Shown here piece after piece: positions 43,655 to 53,337 of a stretch of 64,000 nucleotides of DNA (position 1 is its first letter; every line of letters starts with the position of its first letter). The notes under the pieces were generated by a model. It searched no databases and had not been told where the DNA came from. It saw only the letters and a list, made by a program, of their open reading frames with translations. A program made the position numbers and the translations under genes. The DNA comes from Flammeovirgaceae bacterium SG7u.111 (GTDB taxonomy: Bacteria; Bacteroidota; Bacteroidia; Cytophagales; Flammeovirgaceae): the NCBI GenBank assembly GCA_034044135.1, contig CP139021.1, forward strand, positions 7,478,001 to 7,542,000. Reading direction: 5' to 3'.

Positions 43655-44662
43655 ATGAAAAAAACAATCATATTATTCGTGTTGCTACTCGCTGCCAGCT
43701 TTTCAGTCTCTGCGCAAATAGGCATGTACGAAGCATTAGAAGCTCACGGAGAAGGAGCTAAATATCAAGAGTATTGGAGTGTTGGCAAATCAGAAGAAAC
43801 TGGGAAGTACCATATCGATGGAAAGCGTTATGTGCTCACTGCCGAAATTAAAAGACTTCCATCAGGAGTACCAGTAGGCTTTTCGCTCATCAAAGTTGAA
43901 GATGGAAAAAGTTGGAGAGGAGCCGATGTAATGACTGATTACGAAAGAGCTATTGGCTATCCTCACATCGTGACCAGGCATAAATATAACAAAGATGGCT
44001 ACGCAGTGGTGGGAGACTACATTTTCTCGCTCGATGGAATTTCCGAAGATGGGCTTTCTTTTGATAGAATTGATGCCATTTACATCAAAATTGGCGGTGA
44101 AGAAAAAGCAGAAGAAGAGCCTAAAGAGAAAAAGAAAATGTCTCTCAAAGAAAAAATGAAGGCTGCCAAAGAGAAAGTTAAAGCAGCTGCAATGGTTTCT
44201 TACGGACCAGAACATCAAAAAGCCTGCGATACTGATTTGGGTAAATTGGTTTCCGATTATTTGAAAGAAATGAAAGCTAAGCAAGATGCCAACCCAGCAA
44301 CTGCCAAGCAAAAGGCGGAAATAAAGGAAATTGAATTCGCCAGAAAAAACAAAGATGCCGATCTGAAAGCCTACAACGACTCAATTAGGGCTACTCCCGA
44401 ATATAAGAAATTAAAAGAGCATCAAAAAAGAATGGCAGAGATGGAAAAAGGCAGTGCAGGAGAAAAAGTAACCATTGTAAATGGTACTAGTAGTCCAATC
44501 AGAGTAGACTCATTCAATATTACCCCTGGCAGTAGCAGAACGTTTGACTGTGATTTTGATATCTACCTTATGAAAACTGACAAAGCAAAAAACGAGGTAG
44601 TAAGAAGCAGAAAACTGTCAAGCGCCAGAACTAATTGCGGCCGTACAATTACAGTGAATTAA
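43655..44662 (+). CDS. Exported protein of unknown function
   Basis: A 335-aa protein with a clear Sec signal (MKKTIILFVLLLAASFSVSAQ). The N-terminal half is a beta-rich domain (GKYHIDGKRYVLTAEIKRLP, VGFSLIKVEDG). The middle is a highly charged Lys/Glu helix (about 150-185), and a second helical stretch precedes a small C-terminal beta domain (VTIVNGTSSPIRVDSFNITP) with two Cys residues. I recognise no family. It sits between the two cadherin-like lipoprotein genes with separate spacing, so no operon is obvious. Confidence 0.75.
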   Translation: MKKTIILFVLLLAASFSVSAQIGMYEALEAHGEGAKYQEYWSVGKSEETGKYHIDGKRYVLTAEIKRLPSGVPVGFSLIKVEDGKSWRGADVMTDYERAIGYPHIVTRHKYNKDGYAVVGDYIFSLDGISEDGLSFDRIDAIYIKIGGEEKAEEEPKEKKKMSLKEKMKAAKEKVKAAAMVSYGPEHQKACDTDLGKLVSDYLKEMKAKQDANPATAKQKAEIKEIEFARKNKDADLKAYNDSIRATPEYKKLKEHQKRMAEMEKGSAGEKVTIVNGTSSPIRVDSFNITPGSSRTFDCDFDIYLMKTDKAKNEVVRSRKLSSARTNCGRTITVN

Positions 44663-44788
44663 AGAAGAATATCAGATAAGAATGCAACCTTTTTAAATAT
44701 TAAACAGTGTGAATAATTATTTATTTGCATTGTTTAATAAGGTTTTGCCAATCATTCTAAACCTTAAAAAAAAACAACAAACCTTTTT

Positions 44789-46270
44789 ATGAAATTACTC
44801 AAATTCGTATCCTATATTGGAGCCTTATCGTTGCTCTTTGTTTTTCAATCTTGTAAAGATGATGAAGAACCTACTCCACAAAATGTAGCACCTGTTATGG
44901 TAGCACAATCGTTTTCCATTTCGGAAGGGGCTAGCCCTGATGACGTATTGGGCACCATTGTAGCCACCGATCCTGAAGGAGAGACGCTTACATTTAGTAT
45001 CACTACAAACGATAATAATCTGTTTGCCATCAGTACCTCAGGTGCTTTGAGCTTGGCAACAGGTAAAAGCCTAGATTTTGAAACCGCTACAAACCACACC
45101 ATTACAGTAGCTGTGTCTGACGGTGACCTAGAAACCGAGGTGGATATTACCATTACGGTAGTTGATGTAAATGAAAATACAGCTCCTGAAATCAATGCAC
45201 AGACATTTAGCATTAGGGAAAATATAGATGTTAGGTCCGCAATAGCTACAATTGTAGCCACTGATAAGGACAGCGATGCCCTTACCTACTCTATATCACA
45301 GAATATCTCTCAAAACAACAAAGATTTATTTGAATTTGAGGATGAGAGCGTACCAGAAATCAGTCTTACTTCTGGTCAGTCATTAGACTTTGAAAGCATT
45401 ACTAGTTATTCAATTGAGATCACGGTTAGTGATGGGAAATTAACTGCGGTGGTTGATATAACTATTAATGTGACCGATGTAAACGATGCACCAGTAGTAG
45501 CTGCCCAAACATTTACGGTGGCAGAAGGAGTGACCGATAATACGGTAATAGGCACCGTTGCAGCTACGGACGAAGATGGCGATGTACTCAGTTACAGCCT
45601 TGCCTTAGGCATAGGCTCTGACAATATTTTTGAAATTAATGCCAGTGGGCAAATAAGCTTGGCAGAAGGCAAGAAGCTAGATTATGAAACGGCTACCAGC
45701 CATATACTTACTGTGGAGGTGAGTGATGGTGAAGCCAGCAAAACGGCTAAAGTTACTATAAATGTTACAGATTTGGATGATATAGCTATTCCCGACGCAA
45801 ATTTTATAACTGCCTTGCTTAACAATTCTTCAATTAACACCAATGGTAATTCGGTAATAGAAACAGCCGAGGCTTCCAGTTTTACTGGCACTATCAGTGC
45901 GGCAAATAGTAATATAGAAAGTGTGGAAGGAATTGAATTTTTTACCAATGCTACTAGAATTTCCCTTTATGGAAATAGCCTCACTTCTATTGACCTATCA
46001 AGCAACACAAAAGTGACGCAACTACTACTTGAATCTAATAAGTTGAAAACTATTGATGTTTCTATGTTGTCAGAGTTGACCGATTTTAAAGCCCATAGCA
46101 ATGAATTGACTACGGTGAATCTTGCAAATGGCAATAATGCCAATATGACCAGGATGCAGTTGCAGGGCAACCCGGGCTTAACGTGTATTAAAGTAGACCA
46201 ACTACCTGTCCCTACATCAGGATGGTCGAAAGATGCATCAGCTTCTTACAGTATTATTGATTGTGAGTAA
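44789..46270 (+). CDS. Lipoprotein with cadherin-like domains and a leucine-rich-type head
   Basis: A 493-aa lipoprotein (LFVFQSC, then KDDEEPTPQ). Three cadherin-like repeats (about 30-335) closely resemble those of the gene at 41405, and the first is almost identical. The C-terminal part (about 340-480) shows leucine-rich-like repeats (TRISLYGNSLTSIDLSSNTK, VTQLLLESNKLKTIDVSMLS). It ends with a Cys pair region (GLTCIKVDQLP, IIDCE). It is probably a surface adhesin or ligand binder. Domain architecture suggests duplication of the stalk with exchange of the head. Confidence 0.85.
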   Translation: MKLLKFVSYIGALSLLFVFQSCKDDEEPTPQNVAPVMVAQSFSISEGASPDDVLGTIVATDPEGETLTFSITTNDNNLFAISTSGALSLATGKSLDFETATNHTITVAVSDGDLETEVDITITVVDVNENTAPEINAQTFSIRENIDVRSAIATIVATDKDSDALTYSISQNISQNNKDLFEFEDESVPEISLTSGQSLDFESITSYSIEITVSDGKLTAVVDITINVTDVNDAPVVAAQTFTVAEGVTDNTVIGTVAATDEDGDVLSYSLALGIGSDNIFEINASGQISLAEGKKLDYETATSHILTVEVSDGEASKTAKVTINVTDLDDIAIPDANFITALLNNSSINTNGNSVIETAEASSFTGTISAANSNIESVEGIEFFTNATRISLYGNSLTSIDLSSNTKVTQLLLESNKLKTIDVSMLSELTDFKAHSNELTTVNLANGNNANMTRMQLQGNPGLTCIKVDQLPVPTSGWSKDASASYSIIDCE

Positions 46271-46300
46271 AAGCACAGAAGTAGAATATAGGTACAAGTA

Positions 46301-46330
46301 CAAGCCCCAATTTATTGGGGCTTGTTTTTA
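46301..46330 (+). terminator. Terminator after the LRR-type lipoprotein gene
   Basis: Stem CAAGCCCCAA / TTGGGGCTTG with a 4-nt loop and a T-run, 30 nt after the stop. Confidence 0.85.
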
Positions 46331-46509
46331 AATGAAGAATGTTTTTTTTTGATAAAAAACGCTGGAGACTACCATTGTCAAATATTGGGGCTTTGCTTTA
46401 AGGTCAATCAGCTATATCCATTATGCTTTTAAGAACATAACTTAGGTTTTAAATATACCCTAGCTTCTTTTTTGTACCTTTAAAATTTGACCCTGTTTTA
46501 CTTTAGAGA

Positions 46510-49464
46510 ATGAGATTCTTACTCTGTTTGTTATTACTGGTTATTTCAGGTATTTCATTTTCTCAGAATATGGAAATGGCTAGTTTCCATATCTCACAGC
46601 AGGATGGCCTCCCTTCTAATACGGTTTATGACATCTTTCAGGATAGCCAAGGTTTTTTATGGGTAGCCACCGAAAATGGACTTGCAAGGTATAATGGAGC
46701 AGAATTTCGCTGGTTTTCCAACCCTCAAGTGAGATCGCAAGCAGTGGGTTATCTGTCGGAGGACAATAAGGGGAGGATCTGGCTTCATAACTATTTCGGG
46801 GAATTGCTTTTTGTAGAGAATGATAGTTTAAAAAAACTCCATTCATGGGAAAAGTACTATCAGTCAGGGTTTCCGAGAATTACCAACATTGGAGATAAGC
46901 TTTTGCTCAGTAGTCCGTCCAATATTTTTTTCTATGAAATAGAAAAGGAAAAATGGTCGCGTCTAGATTCTCTATTTGAACACAGTCAGTTTGAAGGTGG
47001 AGGTAAAATTAATTACGCCGACCATCTGGTGTACGAAGACGAATTATGGAGTGTTTTTTCTAAGAGAAATACTGCAATTGTAAAATCTCTTTTTAATCCA
47101 TCTAAGCAATATACCATTCAGTATAAGAAGTGTGGCTTAAATCAAAACACACTCCAACTAACTACTTTTAATAGTAAGATATGGCTGTACGACAGTAGCT
47201 GCCATTTGCTGTTTGAGCTTTACAATGGAAAAGTAAAAGACATTTCAGAAAAGTATGACGAGCTACTAAAAGATACCAGACAGATTAAAAATCTTGGTAA
47301 TGGAATGGTTGCCTTTTTTGGACCATCTGGCTGTTATCTGTTAGATGAAAAAAGTGATCGATGGTTTTTACTCAATAATAGCAGAAATGTGAGCTCTATT
47401 GCCAGCGATAGTGAGGGCGGAATTTGGTTGGGGACACTGAACGAAGGTATTTTTTACTATCCTTCACTTGAGACGACGATTATAAAGAAAAGTCAAAATG
47501 ATATTCTTACCAAGCTCGCTGTTGACAATAAGCACAAGAAGGTGGTAGCAGGAGCTTATGATGGTAGCCTGTTGTTTTATTCTTTTGAAGGAGAATTGAC
47601 AGAAAAAATAGCTCCACAAAGTTCCAGAGAAATTCAGAGCCTATTTGTTGATGAAAGAAACGACAAACTTCTGTATTATGGAAAGGAATTGAAAATTATG
47701 AATCTTGATAATTTAAGCCTTGTTAAGAGCATGGTAATGACTGCTTTAAAAGATATAGTGCAGTTGGATAAAGGATATGGGCTTGCCACATCAGCTGGTC
47801 TGTCTATTGTAGTTATGGATAGTGTTTATAGTAAGAAGAATAGTTCTGGCATAAAGCAGCGGTGCGCTTCTGTAGGATATGATTCGATAAACCAGCGCAT
47901 ATGGTTAGGGACACAAAAGGGCTTGAAAAAGGTGAGTTTAGAAACGAATGAAGTTTCTTTATGGCAGCCTACTGGGCTAGGGTTTTCACCAGGAGTCTCC
48001 GAAATAGATAGATATAAAGATCAATTTTTTATTGGTACATATACAGATGGGCTGATGATTATTGAGGGCGAGGAGATGAAAAGGCATATCACTATGTCAG
48101 AAGGGTTGCCTTCTGACCATATCACGGCACTAGCCAGTACGGATACCCAGCTTTTTATAGGAACGGATCGGGGAATTGCCATTTATACATTTAAAGACGA
48201 ATCTATTTACCTGATTGATGATACCAAAGGGCTTACGGCAAATGAGATTTATGACCTAGTTGTGGCTGAGGCCAACCTGTGGGTGAGTACCCCAAATGGT
48301 CTCCAAATTTTCAATTCATTTTCTGTTAAAAACACTCAAAAACCAAAAATTCATATAACTAACATCAGTTCAGGAGACAAGGTGTTTGCGGGGTTGGATA
48401 AAAATATCACTCTTTCTCCAGATCTTCCAGAATTGCGGATAGATTTTGATGTTTCCAATAGTTTGAGGAGTAGGGGAAAAGCAATGATCCACTATAGAAT
48501 TAAAGAACTCAATGGAGGTAATTGGAGTATTACTTCATTAAAATACCCATCAGCTAAGTACCAATCTTTACAAGCTGGGAAGTATACATTTGAGGTCATG
48601 GCTATTAACGAAGATGGAGTCCAGTCTGCAAATGTCATTCGAATTCCGTTCAACGTATTGGCGCCTATTTGGAAGCGACCTCAATTTCTGATATTGGTTT
48701 TTTTATTCATTTTACTTTGTTCTGTTGTTTTTGTTTATATCAGACTGGAGCGAATTAATGAAGCTAACAAGCAGCAGCTGCTCCGAAAATCTCATGAACA
48801 AGATCTTAGAATAGCGCAATTAACGTCTATAAGGTCTCAGATGAACCCACATTTTATTTTTAATACAATGTCATTGATTCAGGGCAAGGTATTGAATGGG
48901 CTAAATGACCAAGCCAATAAAGCTATTCAAGACTTTTCATTGTTGATGAGAAAGGTATTGGATTTTTCCTCAAAGGAAATGGTCGCACTTGCAGATGAAA
49001 TAGAAGTAATAGAAAAATACCTTTCTATCGAAAAAAATAGGTTTGATGATAAACTGACATATGACATAATTCTTGATGAAAAACTCAAAGATGAGCTCAT
49101 AAAGTTGCCATCGCTTTTGACTCAGCCCTTTGTTGAAAATGCGTTGAGGCACGGGCTTCTTCATAAAGAAGGGAAAAAGGAGCTGCTGATATCGTTCAGT
49201 TTGGTGGAAGAGATATTGGTGATTGTGATAGATGATAATGGAATAGGTCGGGCTGCTGCATTGCAGGTAAATAAATCTCGGCGCAACAACCACCACTCAT
49301 TTGCATTGGAGGCTTACAGTAAGAGAATTGAACTCTTGAATATGGATCGGAAAAATAAAATAGAACTTGATATAATTGATAAATTAAGCATGCGGGGCTT
49401 GCCTGTAGGAACTAAGGTTGTTATTAAATTGCCACTTATAAATGAGCCAGTTAACATCAGTTGA
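46510..49464 (+). CDS. LytS-type sensor histidine kinase with Reg_prop propeller
   Basis: A 984-aa membrane sensor. A signal peptide is followed by a periplasmic two-component-regulator propeller (about 25-600; repeats such as IFQDSQGFLWVATENGLARY and IWLGTQKGLKKVS), a Y_Y_Y domain (about 620-715), one membrane span (about 722-745) and a coiled coil. A His_kinase domain follows with the phosphoacceptor His781 in MNPHFIFNTMSLI, then an HATPase region with LTQPFVENALRHG and DDNGIGR. The response regulator gene overlaps its end by 23 nt. In Bacteroidota such sensors often detect polysaccharide breakdown products, but this signal is unknown. Confidence 0.93.
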   Translation: MRFLLCLLLLVISGISFSQNMEMASFHISQQDGLPSNTVYDIFQDSQGFLWVATENGLARYNGAEFRWFSNPQVRSQAVGYLSEDNKGRIWLHNYFGELLFVENDSLKKLHSWEKYYQSGFPRITNIGDKLLLSSPSNIFFYEIEKEKWSRLDSLFEHSQFEGGGKINYADHLVYEDELWSVFSKRNTAIVKSLFNPSKQYTIQYKKCGLNQNTLQLTTFNSKIWLYDSSCHLLFELYNGKVKDISEKYDELLKDTRQIKNLGNGMVAFFGPSGCYLLDEKSDRWFLLNNSRNVSSIASDSEGGIWLGTLNEGIFYYPSLETTIIKKSQNDILTKLAVDNKHKKVVAGAYDGSLLFYSFEGELTEKIAPQSSREIQSLFVDERNDKLLYYGKELKIMNLDNLSLVKSMVMTALKDIVQLDKGYGLATSAGLSIVVMDSVYSKKNSSGIKQRCASVGYDSINQRIWLGTQKGLKKVSLETNEVSLWQPTGLGFSPGVSEIDRYKDQFFIGTYTDGLMIIEGEEMKRHITMSEGLPSDHITALASTDTQLFIGTDRGIAIYTFKDESIYLIDDTKGLTANEIYDLVVAEANLWVSTPNGLQIFNSFSVKNTQKPKIHITNISSGDKVFAGLDKNITLSPDLPELRIDFDVSNSLRSRGKAMIHYRIKELNGGNWSITSLKYPSAKYQSLQAGKYTFEVMAINEDGVQSANVIRIPFNVLAPIWKRPQFLILVFLFILLCSVVFVYIRLERINEANKQQLLRKSHEQDLRIAQLTSIRSQMNPHFIFNTMSLIQGKVLNGLNDQANKAIQDFSLLMRKVLDFSSKEMVALADEIEVIEKYLSIEKNRFDDKLTYDIILDEKLKDELIKLPSLLTQPFVENALRHGLLHKEGKKELLISFSLVEEILVIVIDDNGIGRAAALQVNKSRRNNHHSFALEAYSKRIELLNMDRKNKIELDIIDKLSMRGLPVGTKVVIKLPLINEPVNIS

Positions 49465-50227
49465 AAAAATAAAAGTGTTGCTTGTAGACGATGAGCCTGC
49501 AGTACGGTCGGCCTTAAAGGAGATGCTAAGCCATTTTCATAGTATTGAGGTAGTGGGGGAGTCTAGTAATATTCCCGAGGCGGTCAAAGCAATTCATCAA
49601 GTACAGCCCAATCTTGTTTTTTTGGATATAGAAATGCCAGGATATTTAGGCATCCAATTGTTGGAGTTTTTTAACCCCAGTGAGGTAAACTTTGATATTG
49701 TATTTGTTACCGCCTATAATGAATATGCCATACAGGCATTCAAAATAGCGGCGTTCGACTATTTGTTGAAACCAATAATTACGGTCGACCTAGAACAGAC
49801 CATAGAGCGATTTGTAAAGAGTAAAAGGAGGCAAAAGGTTTTGGAGCGCACCCAATTACTGAAGGGCTCTTTTATGCAAGAAGCCTTGCCCAGTCAGATT
49901 GCCATCAATTCTATGGAAGGTATAGATTTTTTGGAATTAAAAAATATCATTCTTTTTGAGGCTTCGGGGATCTATACCAATATTATAGTTGCAGAAGGGC
50001 AGACCATTGTCGCAAGCAAGCCGATAGGTGAATTTGAATCGTTACTTGCTGATAATACAAATTTTTTCCGGGCACATCGCTCTTTTTTCATCAATCTGCA
50101 ACAGGTAAGAAAGATGTTAAGTAAAAAAGGATGTGTTATTATTATTATGAAAAATAAAATGGAAGTTCCACTTTCAAGATATAGGAAAAAAGAATTTGAG
50201 TTGGTTATTGAAAACTTTAGGATTTAA
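49442..50227 (+). CDS. LytTR-family response regulator
   Basis: A 261-aa regulator. The receiver domain (about 10-125) has the acidic pocket VDDEP, phosphoacceptor Asp62 in FLDIEMPG, Thr in VTAYNEYA and Lys in YLLKPI. A LytTR DNA-binding domain (about 160-258) follows (FFRAHRSFFINLQQVRKM). The start codon lies 23 nt inside the sensor kinase gene, so the two form a translationally coupled pair. Targets cannot be read from the sequence; the cadherin-like lipoprotein genes just upstream are possible candidates. Confidence 0.93.
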   Translation: MSQLTSVEKIKVLLVDDEPAVRSALKEMLSHFHSIEVVGESSNIPEAVKAIHQVQPNLVFLDIEMPGYLGIQLLEFFNPSEVNFDIVFVTAYNEYAIQAFKIAAFDYLLKPIITVDLEQTIERFVKSKRRQKVLERTQLLKGSFMQEALPSQIAINSMEGIDFLELKNIILFEASGIYTNIIVAEGQTIVASKPIGEFESLLADNTNFFRAHRSFFINLQQVRKMLSKKGCVIIIMKNKMEVPLSRYRKKEFELVIENFRI

Positions 50228-50315
50228 AAAAGGAGGCTGATTTGATAGGGTTGAGCTTATTGGCTATTATGCTAAAACCTTCTGACGGATCCTCCATTTT
50301 ATGAGTATTTAGGCT
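50228..50315. other. Short intergenic stretch after the LytTR gene
   Basis: No gene. GGAGGCTG and a downstream GGATCCTCC could pair weakly over a large loop as a terminator of the sensor/regulator operon. Confidence 0.3.
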
Positions 50316-50546
50316 TTATAACTCTTCCTTCGGTATCATTTCTCCCTCCATAATATATTGCTGAACAGCGCTTTCTATTTCGAGACGAGGTTGGGCGGCA
50401 ACATCGGTGAAACCTTCCATTGTTAGCAATGTACATTTCTTTTCTTATATAGCTTTCAAGGCGTGCATAAAGTTTTTATAGGAGTTTTCCCCATTGCTCA
50501 CCGCGGTTATTTTTTTATCTAGGTATGCTAAAAATAGATTTTTCAT
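50316..50546 (-). pseudogene. Small gene broken by an in-frame stop
   Basis: One minus-strand frame of 76 codons begins MKNLFLAYLDKKITAVSNG and ends QQYIMEGEMIPKEEL. It is interrupted by a single TAA after codon 33. No family is recognised. The same C-terminus (MIPKEEL) survives as a remnant at 41160, so a related small gene once lay at both borders of the 41-50 kb segment. Two separate tiny genes are the alternative. Confidence 0.5.
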
Positions 50547-50609
50547 ACTGGTAGTTATTTAGAAATGGTTGTAGTTGAATCGTTGTTCAATATTAAGTTA
50601 GTGGCATAA

Positions 50610-50644
50610 AAAAGCCTGCATTTTGTGTGTAAATGCAGGCTTTT
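50610..50644 (-). terminator. Terminator of the GH2 gene
   Basis: A perfect 14-bp stem (AAAAGCCTGCATTT / AAATGCAGGCTTTT) with a 7-nt loop, 22 nt beyond the GH2 stop on the minus strand and usable in both directions. Confidence 0.85.
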
Positions 50645-50665
50645 ATGCTGGATAATCGTGAAGTT

Positions 50666-53311
50666 TTATTGTATATCAATCAGCTGGAGAGGGACATTCC
50701 ATCCTTTTACAGATACTTTTAAGCTAGTCGAGTCGAACTTTTCAGGATCAAATTCAACAATTACTTTTTTAGTATTTTCTCCTATTACCGAAACGTAGTT
50801 GTCATCGTAAAAAACAGGTAGCATACGTTTTCCAGTATTTTTGTCCACTATAGAAATCCGATTGAAAAATGCTACAGGACTGTTTTCCGAATTTGTTAAA
50901 GTCACCTCTATCTTTCCTTCCTCTAGTTGCTTGGCTGTTGCTTTCAAAGGAGCTTTTTTGAGGCTGTTCAAACCATTGTATTCTCCATTCTTATTAGGTA
51001 CCCAGTAGAAGTTTTCAGTCAATACGTTTTGTTCCATATCAAGCAATTGGAAGTTTATGAAAGCCCCGTTTTCTTTTGCTTGTTTTTCCAAAAACTTTTT
51101 CACTGACAAGAATTTCTTTGTAGAAGTTGGTTCAATTCCTACAATCACTTGGGTGAAGCGTTTTTTGTTTCCTTCCATGTCAATGGTCTCGACTTTCAGC
51201 ATCATGTTGGGATAAGTCTCAAACGTATTGTTTACGGCCATCACCATTCCATCGGTAGGGTTGTACATCACATGCAACGGTTCGCTGCCCTTTCTTAATC
51301 CATAAAGACATGCATTTGGGTCGAGGTAATAGTCGTACATCTGCCCGCGGAGCGAAGTCCAAGGGTTTTGAGTTTTCCAAATGATCGTGCCGGTGTACCA
51401 GTCCCACATATGTGAGCTGAATCCTTCCATAAGGGCTCGGTACTGATCGTAGTTTACAAGTTGTGCCTTTTCTCCAAAATCTTCTGCATCTTTTGCATCG
51501 CCATAAGGGCGCACGTGGTATTCGTAGCCAATGTATTTGTGGTAAGCCCAAACCGAATCTACTATCGAATCATTGAAGGTAGGGGGAACTAGGTTTGCCT
51601 CAGGGATAAATCTTCTCAAGGATTGGATATCTCCCACGCCCACTGAGCCTACTTCTGAGTTGAACGGCCAGGTTTGGTGGTCCCAGAAAAGTGATTTGTC
51701 TTGGATGGTATATGGACCATCGCCATTGCCGCCGATGGTATTGAGGGACATGCTGTCCGAATTGGAATATTCGATGAACCAGCGTGTACCATCTTCTTCT
51801 GGCAAGATTTTATCTTGAAGAGCTGATAAAATATCCACAGGAGGGGTGGCTTCGTTGCCACCGCAGTAGATGGCCAGCGAAGGATAATTTCGGATCATTT
51901 TGACCATATCCCGCGCCGATTCGAGGAATAAGTTGTGGTCATCTGGGTATTTTCTTCGTGTCCATTGATCTTCCAATTTCATAGGATCGACCCACTTTCC
52001 GTTGCAGTCGCCTGAAATCCAAAAATCTTGGATGACCAAAATACCGTATTTGTCGCAGGCCTCGTAAAACTCAGGTCTTTCCGTAAGCGCACCGCCCCAG
52101 ATCCGGATGAGGTTGAGGTTCATATCGCGGTGAAAGCGGATTTCCGCATCGTACCTTTCTGGGGTAAACCTGAGCATGGCATCGGAAATAATCCAGTTTC
52201 CTCCTTTGATGAAAATCTTCTGGCCATTGACCATTACCTGCATGCTTCGGGTTCTGTCGTTCCATTGGCGGGTGATTTCCCTTACGCCAAATTGGACAGC
52301 TTCTTTATCAGAGACTGAGTTTTTCTTATCAGTGAAAGCCAATTCTATGTTGTAGAGATCTTGAGATCCGTACATGTTTGGCCACCAAAGCTTTGGGTTT
52401 TCGATGGTGAAATCAGGTAGTTGAACCTTGGTGGTTTGGTGGGCTTTTATGGTTACGGGTAAGCTGATGGTTTTTCCATCCAATTCATAATGCAAAGTTC
52501 CTTCTACATCTTTATTGGTAGGATTTTGAAGTTCTGTAGCTACTTTAAGGGTGGCTGGCGCTTGCTGCTGTTTATTAGGATTTCTTTTTCCTGGTACAGA
52601 GGTAATTATATGTGGGTTTTTGATATTGACAGATCCTGTTTTTTCTATGAATACTTTATCCCAAATCCCTGTGTTTCGATCTCTTATGGGTTGAATCCAG
52701 TCCCAGCCAGCTACGTACTGATGGCTCACATTTTTAGCAATAGTGCCATCTCCACCTTGGCCGCCGTTCGGGTTTCCAACAGGATCTGGAGGGTAAACAA
52801 TTACGGCTAGCCTGTTTTTTCCATTTTTAGATAAGAAGGGTGTGATGTTATAGTTTTGCCTCAAAAACATCCCTTCATGGAGTTTCGTATTCACTTTTTC
52901 CCCGTTCACAAATACATCACAACTATAGTTGATGCCTCTAAACCTGAGCCACACTTGCTCGCTGCCCTTTGCGCTCGTTTCAAAATCGTTTACAAACCAA
53001 TACGTGTAATGGTCTCGCCCTGTATCGTATATATCCAGAATTTTTTCATTGTTCATTCCATAAAAAGGGTCGGGGACCTTTCCATTATTGAGTAGCGTGG
53101 TAAGCACCGTACCGGGTACGGTTGCCGTCATCCAATTGGCGGTGTTGTACGAGGTTTTTGAGATCATTTCCCCTGATGAAGCCTCTACTTCTCCAATGGG
53201 GGCACATGCCCAACCAGAGTTAAGCTCTATTATGTTTTGAGCTTGAGAAAATAAGGGTATGAAAGCGAGTAATAAATGGAGGGTTCGAATTGTAAAGTTT
53301 TTTAAAGTCAT
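50666..53311 (-). CDS. GH2 enzyme of the mannosylglycoprotein beta-mannosidase type
   Basis: An 881-aa exported enzyme (signal peptide ...FSQAQ). An N-terminal galactose-binding-like domain (TANWMTATVPGTVLTTLL, VWLRFRGINYSCDVFVNGEK) and an Ig-like domain precede the barrel. The acid/base is Glu487 in YCGGNEATPP, and RIWGGALTERPEFYEACDKY marks the family. The GGNE motif and overall pattern resemble plant endo-beta-mannosidase and CsxA-type exo-glucosaminidases rather than lacZ. It would cleave the Man-beta-1,4-GlcNAc core bond; exo versus endo action is unresolved. Divergent from GH92, with a shared operator at 53338-53355. Confidence 0.88.
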   Translation of the reverse strand: MTLKNFTIRTLHLLLAFIPLFSQAQNIIELNSGWACAPIGEVEASSGEMISKTSYNTANWMTATVPGTVLTTLLNNGKVPDPFYGMNNEKILDIYDTGRDHYTYWFVNDFETSAKGSEQVWLRFRGINYSCDVFVNGEKVNTKLHEGMFLRQNYNITPFLSKNGKNRLAVIVYPPDPVGNPNGGQGGDGTIAKNVSHQYVAGWDWIQPIRDRNTGIWDKVFIEKTGSVNIKNPHIITSVPGKRNPNKQQQAPATLKVATELQNPTNKDVEGTLHYELDGKTISLPVTIKAHQTTKVQLPDFTIENPKLWWPNMYGSQDLYNIELAFTDKKNSVSDKEAVQFGVREITRQWNDRTRSMQVMVNGQKIFIKGGNWIISDAMLRFTPERYDAEIRFHRDMNLNLIRIWGGALTERPEFYEACDKYGILVIQDFWISGDCNGKWVDPMKLEDQWTRRKYPDDHNLFLESARDMVKMIRNYPSLAIYCGGNEATPPVDILSALQDKILPEEDGTRWFIEYSNSDSMSLNTIGGNGDGPYTIQDKSLFWDHQTWPFNSEVGSVGVGDIQSLRRFIPEANLVPPTFNDSIVDSVWAYHKYIGYEYHVRPYGDAKDAEDFGEKAQLVNYDQYRALMEGFSSHMWDWYTGTIIWKTQNPWTSLRGQMYDYYLDPNACLYGLRKGSEPLHVMYNPTDGMVMAVNNTFETYPNMMLKVETIDMEGNKKRFTQVIVGIEPTSTKKFLSVKKFLEKQAKENGAFINFQLLDMEQNVLTENFYWVPNKNGEYNGLNSLKKAPLKATAKQLEEGKIEVTLTNSENSPVAFFNRISIVDKNTGKRMLPVFYDDNYVSVIGENTKKVIVEFDPEKFDSTSLKVSVKGWNVPLQLIDIQ

Positions 53312-53337
53312 CGCTGAGTTAAACTAATGTATAAGTG

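Noticed and set aside
41405-46270. CRISPR-like or tandem DNA repeats
   Set aside because: The regular repetition is protein-level (cadherin, NHL and LRR units), not spaced identical DNA repeats. No CRISPR array is seen anywhere in the window.
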